Assembly (NCBI GenBank): GCA_934747325.1
Contig: CAKVGW010000008.1
Coordinates: forward strand, 1-44,745
Length of the DNA: 44,745 bases
Origin: an uncultured Candidatus Melainabacteria bacterium
GTDB lineage: Bacteria; Cyanobacteriota; Vampirovibrionia; Gastranaerophilales; Gastranaerophilaceae
Direction of reading: 5' to 3'
Shown: positions 23,645 through 31,897 of the stretch, piece by piece
Position numbering within the stretch: position 1 is the first letter of the stretch
How the letters are laid out: each line of letters opens with the position of its first letter
Notes under the pieces: generated by a model
What the model saw: the letters and a program-made list of their open reading frames with translations, nothing else
What the model was told of the DNA's origin: nothing
Database searches by the model: none
Position numbers and translations under genes: made by a program

Positions 23645-25450
23645 CTAACCGATAACTACCAATGTTTGTCCGGTAATGATTTTATCGCCTTGAGCAACTT
23701 CGATAGCTTGAACAGTACCTGCTTTTGGTGATTTAACTTCTGTTTCCATTTTCATAGCTTCAACAACCAATAATACATCGCCTTCAGCTACTTCATCACC
23801 TTCAGCTACTTCAATTCTCAATACGTTACCAGGCAAAGCTGCTTTAACTTCTTCGCCTTCAGCAGAACCTGCAGCTGCTTTTTGTTCAATACCTGCTTTT
23901 ACATTAATGTCATAAGCTTTACCGTTAACAGTTGCTTTATCACCTTCAAGCTTAACTGCGTAGTTTTTGCCGTTAACCTTAACTGTGTATTCGCCTGTTG
24001 AAGATGCTTGAGCAGCAGGTGCAGCTTCTTTATTAGCAGTTTTATTAACTGAAACTTTACCTTTACCAAGCAAGAATTCAATACCTTTATCTACGTTGCC
24101 GTCTTTGCAAGCTGCAGAAATAAAGATGTTTTCATCAGTTGTAGGAAGTCCTGCTTCTTCAAGTCTTTTCTTAGCTGCTTCGATACCTTTTTCAGGATCT
24201 TTTTCGTTAATATCAACAACTTTTTCAGTTGTAGGTTCCATACCAACTTTTTCTTGAGCCCATTTTACTAATTCAGGATCAGGTTCGCAAGGAGTTTTGC
24301 CGAAGTAACCAAGAAGCATTTTTGCGTAACCAGGGTTAGCTTGTTGCCATGGTTCAGGAGTAATTGCGTTCAAGAATGATTGTTGTGCATAGAATTGTGA
24401 AACAGGAGTTACAGATGTAGCAAAACCGCCTCTTTCAACAACTTCTTTCATGTTAGCAATAAGTTTAGGGAACTTATCTAACATACCCATATCTTTTAAT
24501 TGGTTAACAGTTGTAGCTGTTGCACCACCTGGAAGTGGAGCTTGAATTAGAATTGGGTTAACAGCCAAAGAAATTGGAGAGATTGGATAATCTTTCATGC
24601 ATTCTTTGAAGATTTCTTCTGTTTCCATAATTTTCTTAATATCTAAGCCTAAATCGTATTCAGTACCTTTTAATGCGTGCCACATAGAAATAATATCAGG
24701 TTGACCTGTACCGCCTGAAACAGGTTTCATAGCTAAGTCAATACCGTCAGCACCACCATCAAGAGCAGCCAAGTATGCAGCTAAACCTGTACCTGCTGTT
24801 TCGTGAGAGTGGAATCTGATGTGTGCATCTTGACCCAATAATTCACGAGCCATTTTAACAGTTTCGTAAACTTTTCTAGGGTGAGATGTTCCAGAAGCAT
24901 CTTTGAATGCCAAGCTATCAAATGGCAAGCCTGAATCTAAGATGTTTCTCAAAACTCTTTCATAGAAAGCAACATCGTGTGCGCCTTCGCAACCGTAAGG
25001 AAGTTCCATCATAGTGATTGTAACTTCGTGTTGCATACCGTATTTTTTAATTGATTTTGCAGAATCAACCAAGTTGTTTACATCGTTCAATGCATCAAAG
25101 TTTCTAACTACGTTTACACCGTGTTTTGCAAACATTTTTGCGTGTAAGTCGATAATATCACGAGGTTGAGAGTTAAGACCAACAACGTTTACGCCTCTAG
25201 CTAGAGATTGCAATTTGATGTCAGGACCAACTGCAGCTCTGATTTTATCCATTGTTTCAAAAGCATTTTCATTACAGAAAAATATTGGAGCTTGGAATCT
25301 TGCGCCACCTGCTGTTTCAAAGTGTTTTAGACCTGCGCTTACAGCTGATTGCAAAGCAGGAATAAAATCATCTACAAGAACTTTTGCCCCGTAAATTGAT
25401 TGGAAACCATCACGGAATGATGTATCCATAACCTTAATTAATTTTGTCAT
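23645..25450 (-). CDS. oadA: Oxaloacetate decarboxylase alpha subunit (carboxyltransferase with biotin domain)
   Basis: This 601-aa cytoplasmic subunit moves the carboxyl group of oxaloacetate to biotin. The TIM-barrel carboxyltransferase has DTSFRDGFQS (9-18), the catalytic Lys region FKDASG (Lys183) and the metal ligands HSH (His214, His216). A PYC_OADA conserved domain follows to about 460, then an Ala-rich linker (475-490) and a biotinyl domain with EAMKMET, the target Lys being residue 567. The usual LRDxHQS at the first motif is FRDGFQS here, so Leu and His are replaced. Other possible identities are pyruvate carboxylase subunit B or another acyl-CoA carboxyltransferase, but oadG and oadB on either side favour the Na+ pump. 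It lies 24 nt downstream of oadG. Confidence 0.92.
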   Translation of the reverse strand: MTKLIKVMDTSFRDGFQSIYGAKVLVDDFIPALQSAVSAGLKHFETAGGARFQAPIFFCNENAFETMDKIRAAVGPDIKLQSLARGVNVVGLNSQPRDIIDLHAKMFAKHGVNVVRNFDALNDVNNLVDSAKSIKKYGMQHEVTITMMELPYGCEGAHDVAFYERVLRNILDSGLPFDSLAFKDASGTSHPRKVYETVKMARELLGQDAHIRFHSHETAGTGLAAYLAALDGGADGIDLAMKPVSGGTGQPDIISMWHALKGTEYDLGLDIKKIMETEEIFKECMKDYPISPISLAVNPILIQAPLPGGATATTVNQLKDMGMLDKFPKLIANMKEVVERGGFATSVTPVSQFYAQQSFLNAITPEPWQQANPGYAKMLLGYFGKTPCEPDPELVKWAQEKVGMEPTTEKVVDINEKDPEKGIEAAKKRLEEAGLPTTDENIFISAACKDGNVDKGIEFLLGKGKVSVNKTANKEAAPAAQASSTGEYTVKVNGKNYAVKLEGDKATVNGKAYDINVKAGIEQKAAAGSAEGEEVKAALPGNVLRIEVAEGDEVAEGDVLLVVEAMKMETEVKSPKAGTVQAIEVAQGDKIITGQTLVVIG

Positions 25451-25474
25451 TTTTATACCCTTTCTTACTTAATC

Positions 25475-25717
25475 TTATCTTTTAAACATTGCAGCAACAA
25501 TTGCAGCCGCGATTTCTGAATCATCGCCTTTAGCAACTTTCTTTTTAGCACCACCTGCTACTTGAGGAACAGGTTCCGGCCAAATTGTATTTAACTTGGC
25601 AACAACTTTTGACATGCAATTCATGGCAAAAATCATAATGCACAAGAAGATAAATACAGTACCCATGCCAACGCACATTACTGCAAAGCCTTCATTGAAA
25701 ATTTCTACTACGTTCAT
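25475..25717 (-). CDS. oadG: Oxaloacetate decarboxylase gamma subunit
   Basis: This 80-aa protein has one membrane helix (about 12-33, CVGMGTVFIFLCIMIFAMN) and a cytoplasmic tail ending DDSEIAAAIVAAMFKR, which is the OadG pattern. The gamma subunit holds alpha and beta together and helps bind a metal. Its start overlaps the birA stop by 4 bp (ATGA), and it is followed 24 nt later by oadA. The assignment relies on topology, the D-x-E-I-A-A-A-I tail and the operon. Confidence 0.9.
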   Translation of the reverse strand: MNVVEIFNEGFAVMCVGMGTVFIFLCIMIFAMNCMSKVVAKLNTIWPEPVPQVAGGAKKKVAKGDDSEIAAAIVAAMFKR

Positions 25718-26433
25718 AAAATATCTCCTATTAAAAGTGTATGTAATTTATTATCTTTGTCTTTTAAAATCAAAGCTCCTGTATCAGTTATACCTTCAGC
25801 AATTCCACTGATTTGTTTATCAAAAACTTTTACAGTTATCTCTTTATTGAAAAATCCGGCTCTCTTTTCATAATCATTTTTAATCAATAAAAACCCATTC
25901 TCAATAAAACAATCATATAACAAACAAAATTTTTCTAACAGTTTTTTTAAGAAAATTTTCTTATCTATAAATTCCCCTGTTTCAATATTTAATGATGTTG
26001 CAGGCTGATTGATATTGGATAAAAAATCTATCTTTGTATTCAAATTTACTCCGAAACCTAAAACCAAACCTTCAAGTCTACCGTTTTCAATAACGCCTTC
26101 GGCTAAAATTCCCGATATTTTTTTTCCGTTAATTTGAATATCGTTTGGCCATTTTATAGTCGGTGTAACTCCGTAATCTTCAAAGGTTTGGGCAAGCATT
26201 AAACACAAAAATTGTGTTAAATTTGAATAAATTTCTTTCATATCTTCTGATGGTTTTAAAATAATGCTTGCATAAATATTATCTTTGCCGGCATAAGACC
26301 ATTTTCTATCTAATCTTCCGCGCCCGTTTGTCTGATTATCAGTGTAAATCAGGGTCATGTCGTTATAATCTTTTATATGCTCTTTAGCATATTTATTTGT
26401 TGACTCAACCTCTTCCAAAAAAATCCATTCCAT
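25714..26433 (-). CDS. birA: Biotin--protein ligase (no DNA-binding domain)
   Basis: This 239-aa enzyme activates biotin with ATP and attaches it to the Lys of biotin-dependent enzymes. The catalytic loop GRGRLDRKW (37-45) and KWPNDIQINGKKISGIL (94-110) are clear. The C-terminal SH3-like cap covers about 190-239. There is no N-terminal winged helix, so it is a class I ligase and should not repress transcription. It is the first gene of an operon with oadG, oadA and oadB, so the ligase is made together with its likely main substrate, OadA Lys567. Confidence 0.95.
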   Translation of the reverse strand: MEWIFLEEVESTNKYAKEHIKDYNDMTLIYTDNQTNGRGRLDRKWSYAGKDNIYASIILKPSEDMKEIYSNLTQFLCLMLAQTFEDYGVTPTIKWPNDIQINGKKISGILAEGVIENGRLEGLVLGFGVNLNTKIDFLSNINQPATSLNIETGEFIDKKIFLKKLLEKFCLLYDCFIENGFLLIKNDYEKRAGFFNKEITVKVFDKQISGIAEGITDTGALILKDKDNKLHTLLIGDIL

Positions 26434-26521
26434 AGATTTAATTATATAATAAACAAGGTTTAAATAATTGATAAAAATAATAAAGTAAAAGAGAATTCTG
26501 ATATAAATGTTAATAAAAGGC

Positions 26522-26612
26522 TGGGTTGTTTCGGTGCTAATCGCACCTTACAATGACGTAGTGTGAAATGTAGGTTGGGTGTCATTGTTTCGGCTCGTTA
26601 GAGCCGAAACAA
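26522..26612. repeat. Composite palindromic repeat cluster
   Basis: GGTGC-TAATC-GCACCTTACA (26533-26552) resembles the 14070 arms. ATGTAGGTTGGGTGTC follows, then a 12-bp perfect hairpin TTGTTTCGGCTC-GTTA-GAGCCGAAACAA (26585-26612). The cluster is non-coding and lies between two minus-strand genes. It may be several decayed short palindromes. Confidence 0.55.
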
Positions 26613-26653
26613 TCAAGCTTTGTATAAGTATTTTTTCGAACACTTTCTTCTTT

Positions 26654-26688
26654 TAAGCAAAACAACCGCCTTAAATTAAAGCGGTTGT
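26654..26688 (-). terminator. Terminator of the 26714 gene
   Basis: ACAACCGC and GCGGTTGT form the stem. On the minus strand TTTTGCTT follows, a modest T-run, 25 nt downstream of the stop. Confidence 0.6.
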
Positions 26689-26713
26689 CTTGTATGTACA
26701 CATTAGGTTTGCA

Positions 26714-28777
26714 TTATACTGCTTTTTGCAATTCTTTTTGTTCTGGCATTTTTATTTCTTGTGCGTTGTTTTGCTGATTTCCTGTTATCTTTTGTTCATC
26801 TTTTTTGTCTTCGCCATTAAGTTTTCTGCCAATCCAGTTTGCAATCGGAGTTATTGCTACTGGAGTAATGTATCTATAAATTAATGTGAATGTTATTAAA
26901 CTTGTTAATGCGTTGAAGCCTTTGAGTTTATCTCCGAAAGTTTCTTTTAAAACTTTTGCTTCTTCTTTAGAAATTTGTCCTAGAGCAATTTGTTGTTCTT
27001 TTAATCCGCAGTACTTATATTCTGCATTCTTCTTAAATTTACTCAATAATTTACTTACGGTATAAGCACCGATTGTTGGAATAATACAACATAAACCTTG
27101 GTTTACAGCTAATGTTTTTCTCTTGTCAGAATCCAAATCTTTGTTGTTTAAAGTTTTGTACATATACGTAGCACTAGTAAGAATTGAACCCAGTGTTGCC
27201 ATGTGTTCTGTCATTTCACCTGGAATGCTTGACATTTTTTCTGAAACATTTTGAATTTTTTCAGAATTCATTACTTTTTTACCATAATGTTTTCCATAAA
27301 ATTCGCTTATCCAATGTCCCAAAGCACTTTCTTTTTTACCTTTAAAAGTTACTTGTGCAGATTTATTTTCTGTCTTTGCATGATTATTATTATTATTATT
27401 AACTTCAGTTTTTATAGCATTGTCTTGTTTTTCTTCATGCTTTTTAGATTTTTCTATATGGAATACATTTTTCAAAATGAATGGAATTAAATAAATTGTA
27501 CCTGCTGCAACCGGAATTCTTGTAAGAATATCAGGTAACCAGCCAAATGTTTTATTGCTAATACCATTTATTTTATCAGCTTGTAAGTATTCTTGTTCTA
27601 CAGCAGAACCAATTTTATCAGGAACTTTTGTTGAATCTTCCAGCTTTACATTGTTTTGATATGAAATATATTTTTCAGTTTTCTTATCACCTTTAACTTC
27701 TACTCTCTTTTTACCTGTATAAAGAGGAGTCGCGTGTGCAGTTTCTCTATAAGAAGATAAGTGAATCATATCCATATCAAGTTTGAAAGGTGTTCCATCA
27801 ATGTTTTTCCACATATCAGTGTGTAAACGTTTTCCGTCTTTTTCAATTGAATTTATATCAAGTTTTGGCATAACTTCTTTTAAGAAGTCTTTATCAATAT
27901 GAGCAAGTGAGAAGAAGTTTGTATCTTTGTTATCTTTCAATGAGCCACCCATACCTTCTTCTTTTACTGCAATAAACATATCTTTTAATTCAAAATGAAG
28001 CTTTTTACCTTTTCTGTCAGTCCATTCGCTGATAGCTTTACCTTTCATTGCATTTACATCAACATCAGCGCCAAAATCTTTCAAAGTAGCTTCTGATATT
28101 TCAGAAATATGCTTTGGTTGTGCAACTTTCATTACATCTTTATATTCTTTTGAAAACTTATTGCCTAATTTATCTTGCCATTCAGAAACAGGTTTTCTAA
28201 CGGTTTTTGCTGCATCTGCCCAAATAGATTCAATTTTTAAGTTTGGATATTTACGTTTTAAAAGATTTTCACTCATATCTTTTAAATAAGTTTTTTGAGC
28301 GTATTTTATACCTTTAGAAAATGGAGTAGCAATTAATAAAGATGAAGCAATACCAACAAGACCTGATGAAACTGAGTGGGCTGAAGCATACATGTTATCT
28401 TGCTTGCTCTTCTTTGTTGGGATAGCCATAATTGTTAGTGGTCGCATAGCAACGCAGACAACAGCCGAAATTAAGGATTGAACAAGAACTTCGTGGTTCA
28501 TAATATTCAATGCTTTATCAAAAAAGCGGCTCTTAAGAAACTTATCCATCTTTGTCTCTTTATCCGCCGCTTTTCTAGAATTATCTACAATTTTCTTTAC
28601 AATTTCTTTTTTACCCTTGAATGACACCTTGCCCTCAAACGAGTCCGGTTGTTCTAAAAGATTCTGCTTTCGCATTTGTTCTGAATAGTTTAATCTAATC
28701 TCAGGGATAGTAACATTGTTGGTTGATTGTTTTCTCGCTTTGGAGATTAGATTTTGCGTTGTATGAATGTTCATCAT
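26714..28777 (-). CDS. Large membrane protein with two FKGK boxes and an internal duplication
   Basis: This 687-aa protein is of unknown family. The frame could open at a TTG (28786), but the ATG at 28775-28777 with GGAA five bases upstream is preferred. It begins MMNIHTTQNL and carries SFKGK at 52-56. A two-helix module follows (about 96-160: SLISAVVCVAMRPLTIM and SVSSGLVGIASSLLIATPFSKGIK). The soluble middle (165-410) is charged. A hydrophobic helix sits at 420-440, then a poly-Asn tract (460-465), and a second TFKGKKE (477-483) is followed by a similar module (525-590: ATLGSILTSATYMYKTLN and QGLCCIIPTIGAYTVSKLLSKFKK). A last hydrophobic segment is at 622-650. It has no signal peptide. Function and location are unknown. 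Confidence 0.75.
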   Translation of the reverse strand: MMNIHTTQNLISKARKQSTNNVTIPEIRLNYSEQMRKQNLLEQPDSFEGKVSFKGKKEIVKKIVDNSRKAADKETKMDKFLKSRFFDKALNIMNHEVLVQSLISAVVCVAMRPLTIMAIPTKKSKQDNMYASAHSVSSGLVGIASSLLIATPFSKGIKYAQKTYLKDMSENLLKRKYPNLKIESIWADAAKTVRKPVSEWQDKLGNKFSKEYKDVMKVAQPKHISEISEATLKDFGADVDVNAMKGKAISEWTDRKGKKLHFELKDMFIAVKEEGMGGSLKDNKDTNFFSLAHIDKDFLKEVMPKLDINSIEKDGKRLHTDMWKNIDGTPFKLDMDMIHLSSYRETAHATPLYTGKKRVEVKGDKKTEKYISYQNNVKLEDSTKVPDKIGSAVEQEYLQADKINGISNKTFGWLPDILTRIPVAAGTIYLIPFILKNVFHIEKSKKHEEKQDNAIKTEVNNNNNNHAKTENKSAQVTFKGKKESALGHWISEFYGKHYGKKVMNSEKIQNVSEKMSSIPGEMTEHMATLGSILTSATYMYKTLNNKDLDSDKRKTLAVNQGLCCIIPTIGAYTVSKLLSKFKKNAEYKYCGLKEQQIALGQISKEEAKVLKETFGDKLKGFNALTSLITFTLIYRYITPVAITPIANWIGRKLNGEDKKDEQKITGNQQNNAQEIKMPEQKELQKAV

Positions 28778-28892
28778 AGTTTCCAATCTAAATTTACTGT
28801 CTACACATTTATCTTAAAACAAAGCAAAATTTTTTTTGCTAGTTTGTGAATATTTTGTTACAATTGTTTATAATAAAATAAAATTCAGGCAT

Positions 28893-28924
28893 TCCCTCTC
28901 TTTGGGAGAGGGTTAGGGTGAGGG
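28893..28924 (+). repeat. CCCTCTC/GAGAGGG repeat that supplies a ribosome binding site
   Basis: A TCCCTCTC-TTTG-GGAGAGGG hairpin is followed by TTAGGGTGAGGG, ending 4 nt before the ATG at 28929. The same unit, in the same orientation to the gene, precedes the start at 42511. Repeats of this kind are common intergenic elements in many bacteria. Confidence 0.65.
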
Positions 28925-28928
28925 TTTT

Positions 28929-29759
28929 ATGAAAAAGATTTTATTATTACAAATTTTAATTTTACTTACATCTCAATTTGCATGGTCATTTGACTTGGAC
29001 ATGACAGTTGACGATGATATTAGAAAAAATTACAATTCGTCAAAATTAGTAAAAGATACACACACAGAAGCTAACGAAGAAACATTACCAGCTCTCCCTG
29101 AAATCAGCAAATACAAAGAGTCAGAACAAGCTGTTATTAAGCAAGAAACATATACTCCGCCAACTCAAATTTATAATAAAGGAAATAAAAAAATCCATGC
29201 CGGAACAACTTTTGAGGTTGTTAACTCCGCTAAAATATCAGATTGGCAAACAAAAGGTGCGACGGTTAAATTTTCCGTAAAAACTCCTATACAAAGAAAA
29301 AAATATACAATTCCTGCGGGGACAATATTTACAGGAGAAATTTTAGACTCTCATCAACCTCAAATCACTTGTAACGGTGGTTTGGTTGTGATTAGAGTAA
29401 GAAGCATGCTTTATAAAGGTCAAACTATACCTGTAAATGCTTATGTTACAAAAGCAGGTTCTAAAAATATTTTTCTTAATAATATAAAAGGAGATAGAAC
29501 TTATCTCAAAACAATGTGGAAGAAAGGAAATTGGGGTAGAGCAATATTTAATAAAATGATGACTTTAACCGTAAATCTTGGTGGAGAAGGCTCTACATTA
29601 ATACTTTCACCATTTCCGTTTGCTTACGGAACAATTTGTCTGGGGTTAAATACTTTAACTTCTCCAATTTGTGCATTTTTCCAAAAAGGCGGGCATGTTT
29701 CAATTCCGGCAGGAAGTAAATTTACTATTCGATTGTTAGATGATACATACATAGATTAA
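28929..29759 (+). CDS. Exported hypothetical protein (276 aa)
   Basis: A signal peptide covers 1-20 (MKKILLLQILILLTSQFAWS). Residues 21-90 are acidic and likely disordered. From about 95 the protein is beta-rich: KIHAGTTFEVVNSAKISDW, YTIPAGTIFTGEILDS, GGLVVIRVRSMLYKGQTIPVNAYV, and a closing GGHVSIPAGSKFTIRLLDD. The repeated IPAG-x-x-F strand motifs recall the beta-barrel of VirB10/TrbI proteins, but only loosely and no secretion genes adjoin it. A moderately hydrophobic stretch at 205-250 may touch a membrane. GAGGG provided by the upstream repeat is the ribosome site. Confidence 0.78.
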   Translation: MKKILLLQILILLTSQFAWSFDLDMTVDDDIRKNYNSSKLVKDTHTEANEETLPALPEISKYKESEQAVIKQETYTPPTQIYNKGNKKIHAGTTFEVVNSAKISDWQTKGATVKFSVKTPIQRKKYTIPAGTIFTGEILDSHQPQITCNGGLVVIRVRSMLYKGQTIPVNAYVTKAGSKNIFLNNIKGDRTYLKTMWKKGNWGRAIFNKMMTLTVNLGGEGSTLILSPFPFAYGTICLGLNTLTSPICAFFQKGGHVSIPAGSKFTIRLLDDTYID

Positions 29760-29784
29760 AAATTTGCAGGCAAATTTTGTTTTT
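29759..29784 (+). terminator. Terminator overlapping the pgk promoter
   Basis: AAAATTTGC-AG-GCAAATTTT is followed by GTTTTT. The second stem arm overlaps the spacer of the pgk promoter. Confidence 0.6.
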
Positions 29785-29792
29785 AATATAAT
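29764..29792 (+). promoter_or_regulatory. Promoter of pgk
   Basis: TTGCAG (29764-29769), a 17-bp spacer and a perfect TATAAT (29787-29792) lie 39 bp ahead of the start codon. Confidence 0.75.
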
Positions 29793-29831
29793 TATTATGC
29801 AACTATTTGCGAATAAGAAAGGAAAGAGATT

Positions 29832-31028
29832 ATGAAAAAATCAATTCAAGATTTAGGTGACATCAAAGGAAAAGTTGCTCTTGTTAGAGTTGACGTAAAC
29901 GTTCCTCTTGATGAAAACAAAAATGTAACAGACGATACTCGTATTCAAGCTATCGTTCCAACTGTAAAATTCTTAAAAGATAAAGGTGCAAGAATTGTTC
30001 TTATGGCTCACTTAGGCAGACCAAAAGGTGAAAGAAACATGGAATTCTCTCTAGCACCTGTTGCTAAATACATGGCTAAAGTTTTCGGTGAAGAAATCGT
30101 TTTCATCCCATCAGTTGAAGAAGCAAAACCATTCGTAGAAAAACTTGCTGACGGTCAAATCGCTTTATTGGAAAACATCAGATTCTACAAAGCTGAAGAA
30201 GCTAAAGATGATGATATGACATTTGCTAACGAATTAGCAGCTTTAGGTGATTTCTATGTAAACGACGCTTTCGGCGCAGCTCACAGAAACCACACTTCAA
30301 CTGCTAAGTTAGCAAAAGTTCTTAAACCTGCTGTTTCTGGTTTATTGATGGAAAAAGAAATCAGATGCTTATCTCAAGCTTTGGATAACCCAACAAGACC
30401 ATTTACAGCTGTTGTTGGTGGTGCTAAAGTTTCTTCTAAAATTGGTGTTTTAGAAAACTTGTTAGACAAAGTTGATAACATGATTATCGGTGGCGGTATG
30501 GCTTATACATTCGTTAAAGCTAACGGCGGTAAAATCGGTAACTCAATTTGCGAAGATGACCAAATCGATGTTGCTAAAGCTATCGAAAAGAAAGCTCAAG
30601 AAAAAGGCGTTAAGCTTGTAATGGCTACAGATGTTCTTGTTACTGACGATTTTTCAGGCAACGGTAAAAATGAATTCGTTAAAATCAACGAAATTCCTGA
30701 TGGCTTTGAAGGCGTTGACGCTGGTCCTGATTCAAGAAAAGCTTTTGCAGAAGTTCTTAAATCTTCAAAAACAATTCTTATGAACGGTCCTGTTGGTGCA
30801 TTTGAAAATCCTAAATTTGCAGAAGGCACAAAAGCTGTATTAGAAGCTATTGTTGAAGCTACTAAAGCTGGTGCTACATCAGTTATCGGCGGTGGTGACT
30901 CAGTTTCTGCAGCTAAAAAATTCTTCAAGGCTGAAGATTTCACTCACGTTTCAACAGGTGGCGGTGCTTCTCTTGAATTCATCGAAGGAAAAGTTCTTCC
31001 GGGTGTTGCAGCGTTAGATGACAAGTAG
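29832..31028 (+). CDS. pgk: Phosphoglycerate kinase
   Basis: This 398-aa glycolytic enzyme transfers phosphate between 1,3-bisphosphoglycerate and ADP. The N-domain signature VALVRVDVNVPLDE (14-27), the basic substrate patch MAHLGRPKGE (59-68), the hinge region, and the C-domain nucleotide site (VVGGAKVSSKIGVLENLL, and near the end SVIGGGDSVSAAKKF and VSTGGGASLEFIEG) are complete. Codon use is visibly biased to GCT, GGT and GTT compared with neighbours, as expected for high expression. GAAAGGAAAGAG precedes the ATG. It has its own promoter and terminator. Confidence 0.98.
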   Translation: MKKSIQDLGDIKGKVALVRVDVNVPLDENKNVTDDTRIQAIVPTVKFLKDKGARIVLMAHLGRPKGERNMEFSLAPVAKYMAKVFGEEIVFIPSVEEAKPFVEKLADGQIALLENIRFYKAEEAKDDDMTFANELAALGDFYVNDAFGAAHRNHTSTAKLAKVLKPAVSGLLMEKEIRCLSQALDNPTRPFTAVVGGAKVSSKIGVLENLLDKVDNMIIGGGMAYTFVKANGGKIGNSICEDDQIDVAKAIEKKAQEKGVKLVMATDVLVTDDFSGNGKNEFVKINEIPDGFEGVDAGPDSRKAFAEVLKSSKTILMNGPVGAFENPKFAEGTKAVLEAIVEATKAGATSVIGGGDSVSAAKKFFKAEDFTHVSTGGGASLEFIEGKVLPGVAALDDK

Positions 31029-31052
31029 AAAGATTATTTCTATATATTTGAT

Positions 31053-31085
31053 AAAGGCGGCTTAAAAAGCCGCCTTTATTTGTTT
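31053..31085 (+). terminator. Terminator of pgk
   Basis: AAAGGCGGCTT and AAGCCGCCTTT form an 11-bp stem with a 3-nt loop, followed by ATTTGTTT. Confidence 0.85.
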
Positions 31086-31177
31086 AATCTTAAATTTTTA
31101 AAAACTATTATCAGGATGAATAGTGTTTATTTAAAAAGCTTTATGATATAATATCGGTATTGACGAGGGGATTTATT

Positions 31178-31855
31178 ATGTCACACGATACAAAAAAGAC
31201 AAATGGTAACAAATATTCTTTGAGAACACCTGAGTTTTATAACAAGTGGAGAAGAATGTTTTTATTTTTAGTGACACATGTATTTTACATGATACGTTTC
31301 AAGCTCGTTTATAGATTGGAAGTACAAGGTAAAGAAAATATTCCGCAAGACAACGGTTATATAATAGCCGCAAACCATCTTTCAACATTAGACCCACCGT
31401 TAGTTTGCGCGGTTATGAATAGAGGCGTTGCATATATGGCAAAGAAAGAACTTTTCGAAAATCCTTTCTTACGTTGGTGGCTTGACTGGTTGGGTGCATT
31501 TGCCGTTGATAGAGAGAAACTTGGAGTTTCAACAATCAAAACTGTAATGACAATCAAAAAAACCGGCTGGGTATTGGGTATTTTCCCTCAGGGAACTCGT
31601 CAAAAACCGGGTGAAATCAGTAATATTACTAAAGGTTTTGCATCTCTTGCCAAAAGTACAAAATGCGGTATTTTACCGGTTGGTATCACTGGAACACAAG
31701 AAGTCAAAAGATTCCCATTTACAGGAAAAATTGTTGTTAAAATTGGAAAATTAATACCTTATTCAAATGATGTAAACGGTATGGTCGATGAATGGGGAAA
31801 TGCCATTCAAGAATTGACAGGATTTAATTATAATAAAGAACACGCAAATGTATAA
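31178..31855 (+). CDS. plsC: 1-acyl-sn-glycerol-3-phosphate acyltransferase family protein (first copy)
   Basis: This 225-aa PlsC-type enzyme adds the second acyl chain to lysophosphatidic acid in phospholipid synthesis. A hydrophobic helix near 25-45 anchors it. Motif I is NHLSTLD (N-H-x4-D, about 68-74), motif II covers the VDREK region, and motif III reads FPQGTR where most members have FPEGTR; motif IV is VGITG. The ATG at 31178 has GAGGGG eight bases upstream and a TATAAT at 31147-31152; an earlier TTG would place the ribosome site inside. A paralogue follows 42 nt later. Confidence 0.88.
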   Translation: MSHDTKKTNGNKYSLRTPEFYNKWRRMFLFLVTHVFYMIRFKLVYRLEVQGKENIPQDNGYIIAANHLSTLDPPLVCAVMNRGVAYMAKKELFENPFLRWWLDWLGAFAVDREKLGVSTIKTVMTIKKTGWVLGIFPQGTRQKPGEISNITKGFASLAKSTKCGILPVGITGTQEVKRFPFTGKIVVKIGKLIPYSNDVNGMVDEWGNAIQELTGFNYNKEHANV

Positions 31856-31897
31856 TGGAAAAAAATAATTTTTAGAATTAAGAGTGGATTGGGAAAG

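Noticed and set aside
27365..27405. Trinucleotide run (ATT)n as a possible phase-variable tract
   Set aside because: It encodes a poly-Asn linker in frame; length changes by three would not switch the gene off.
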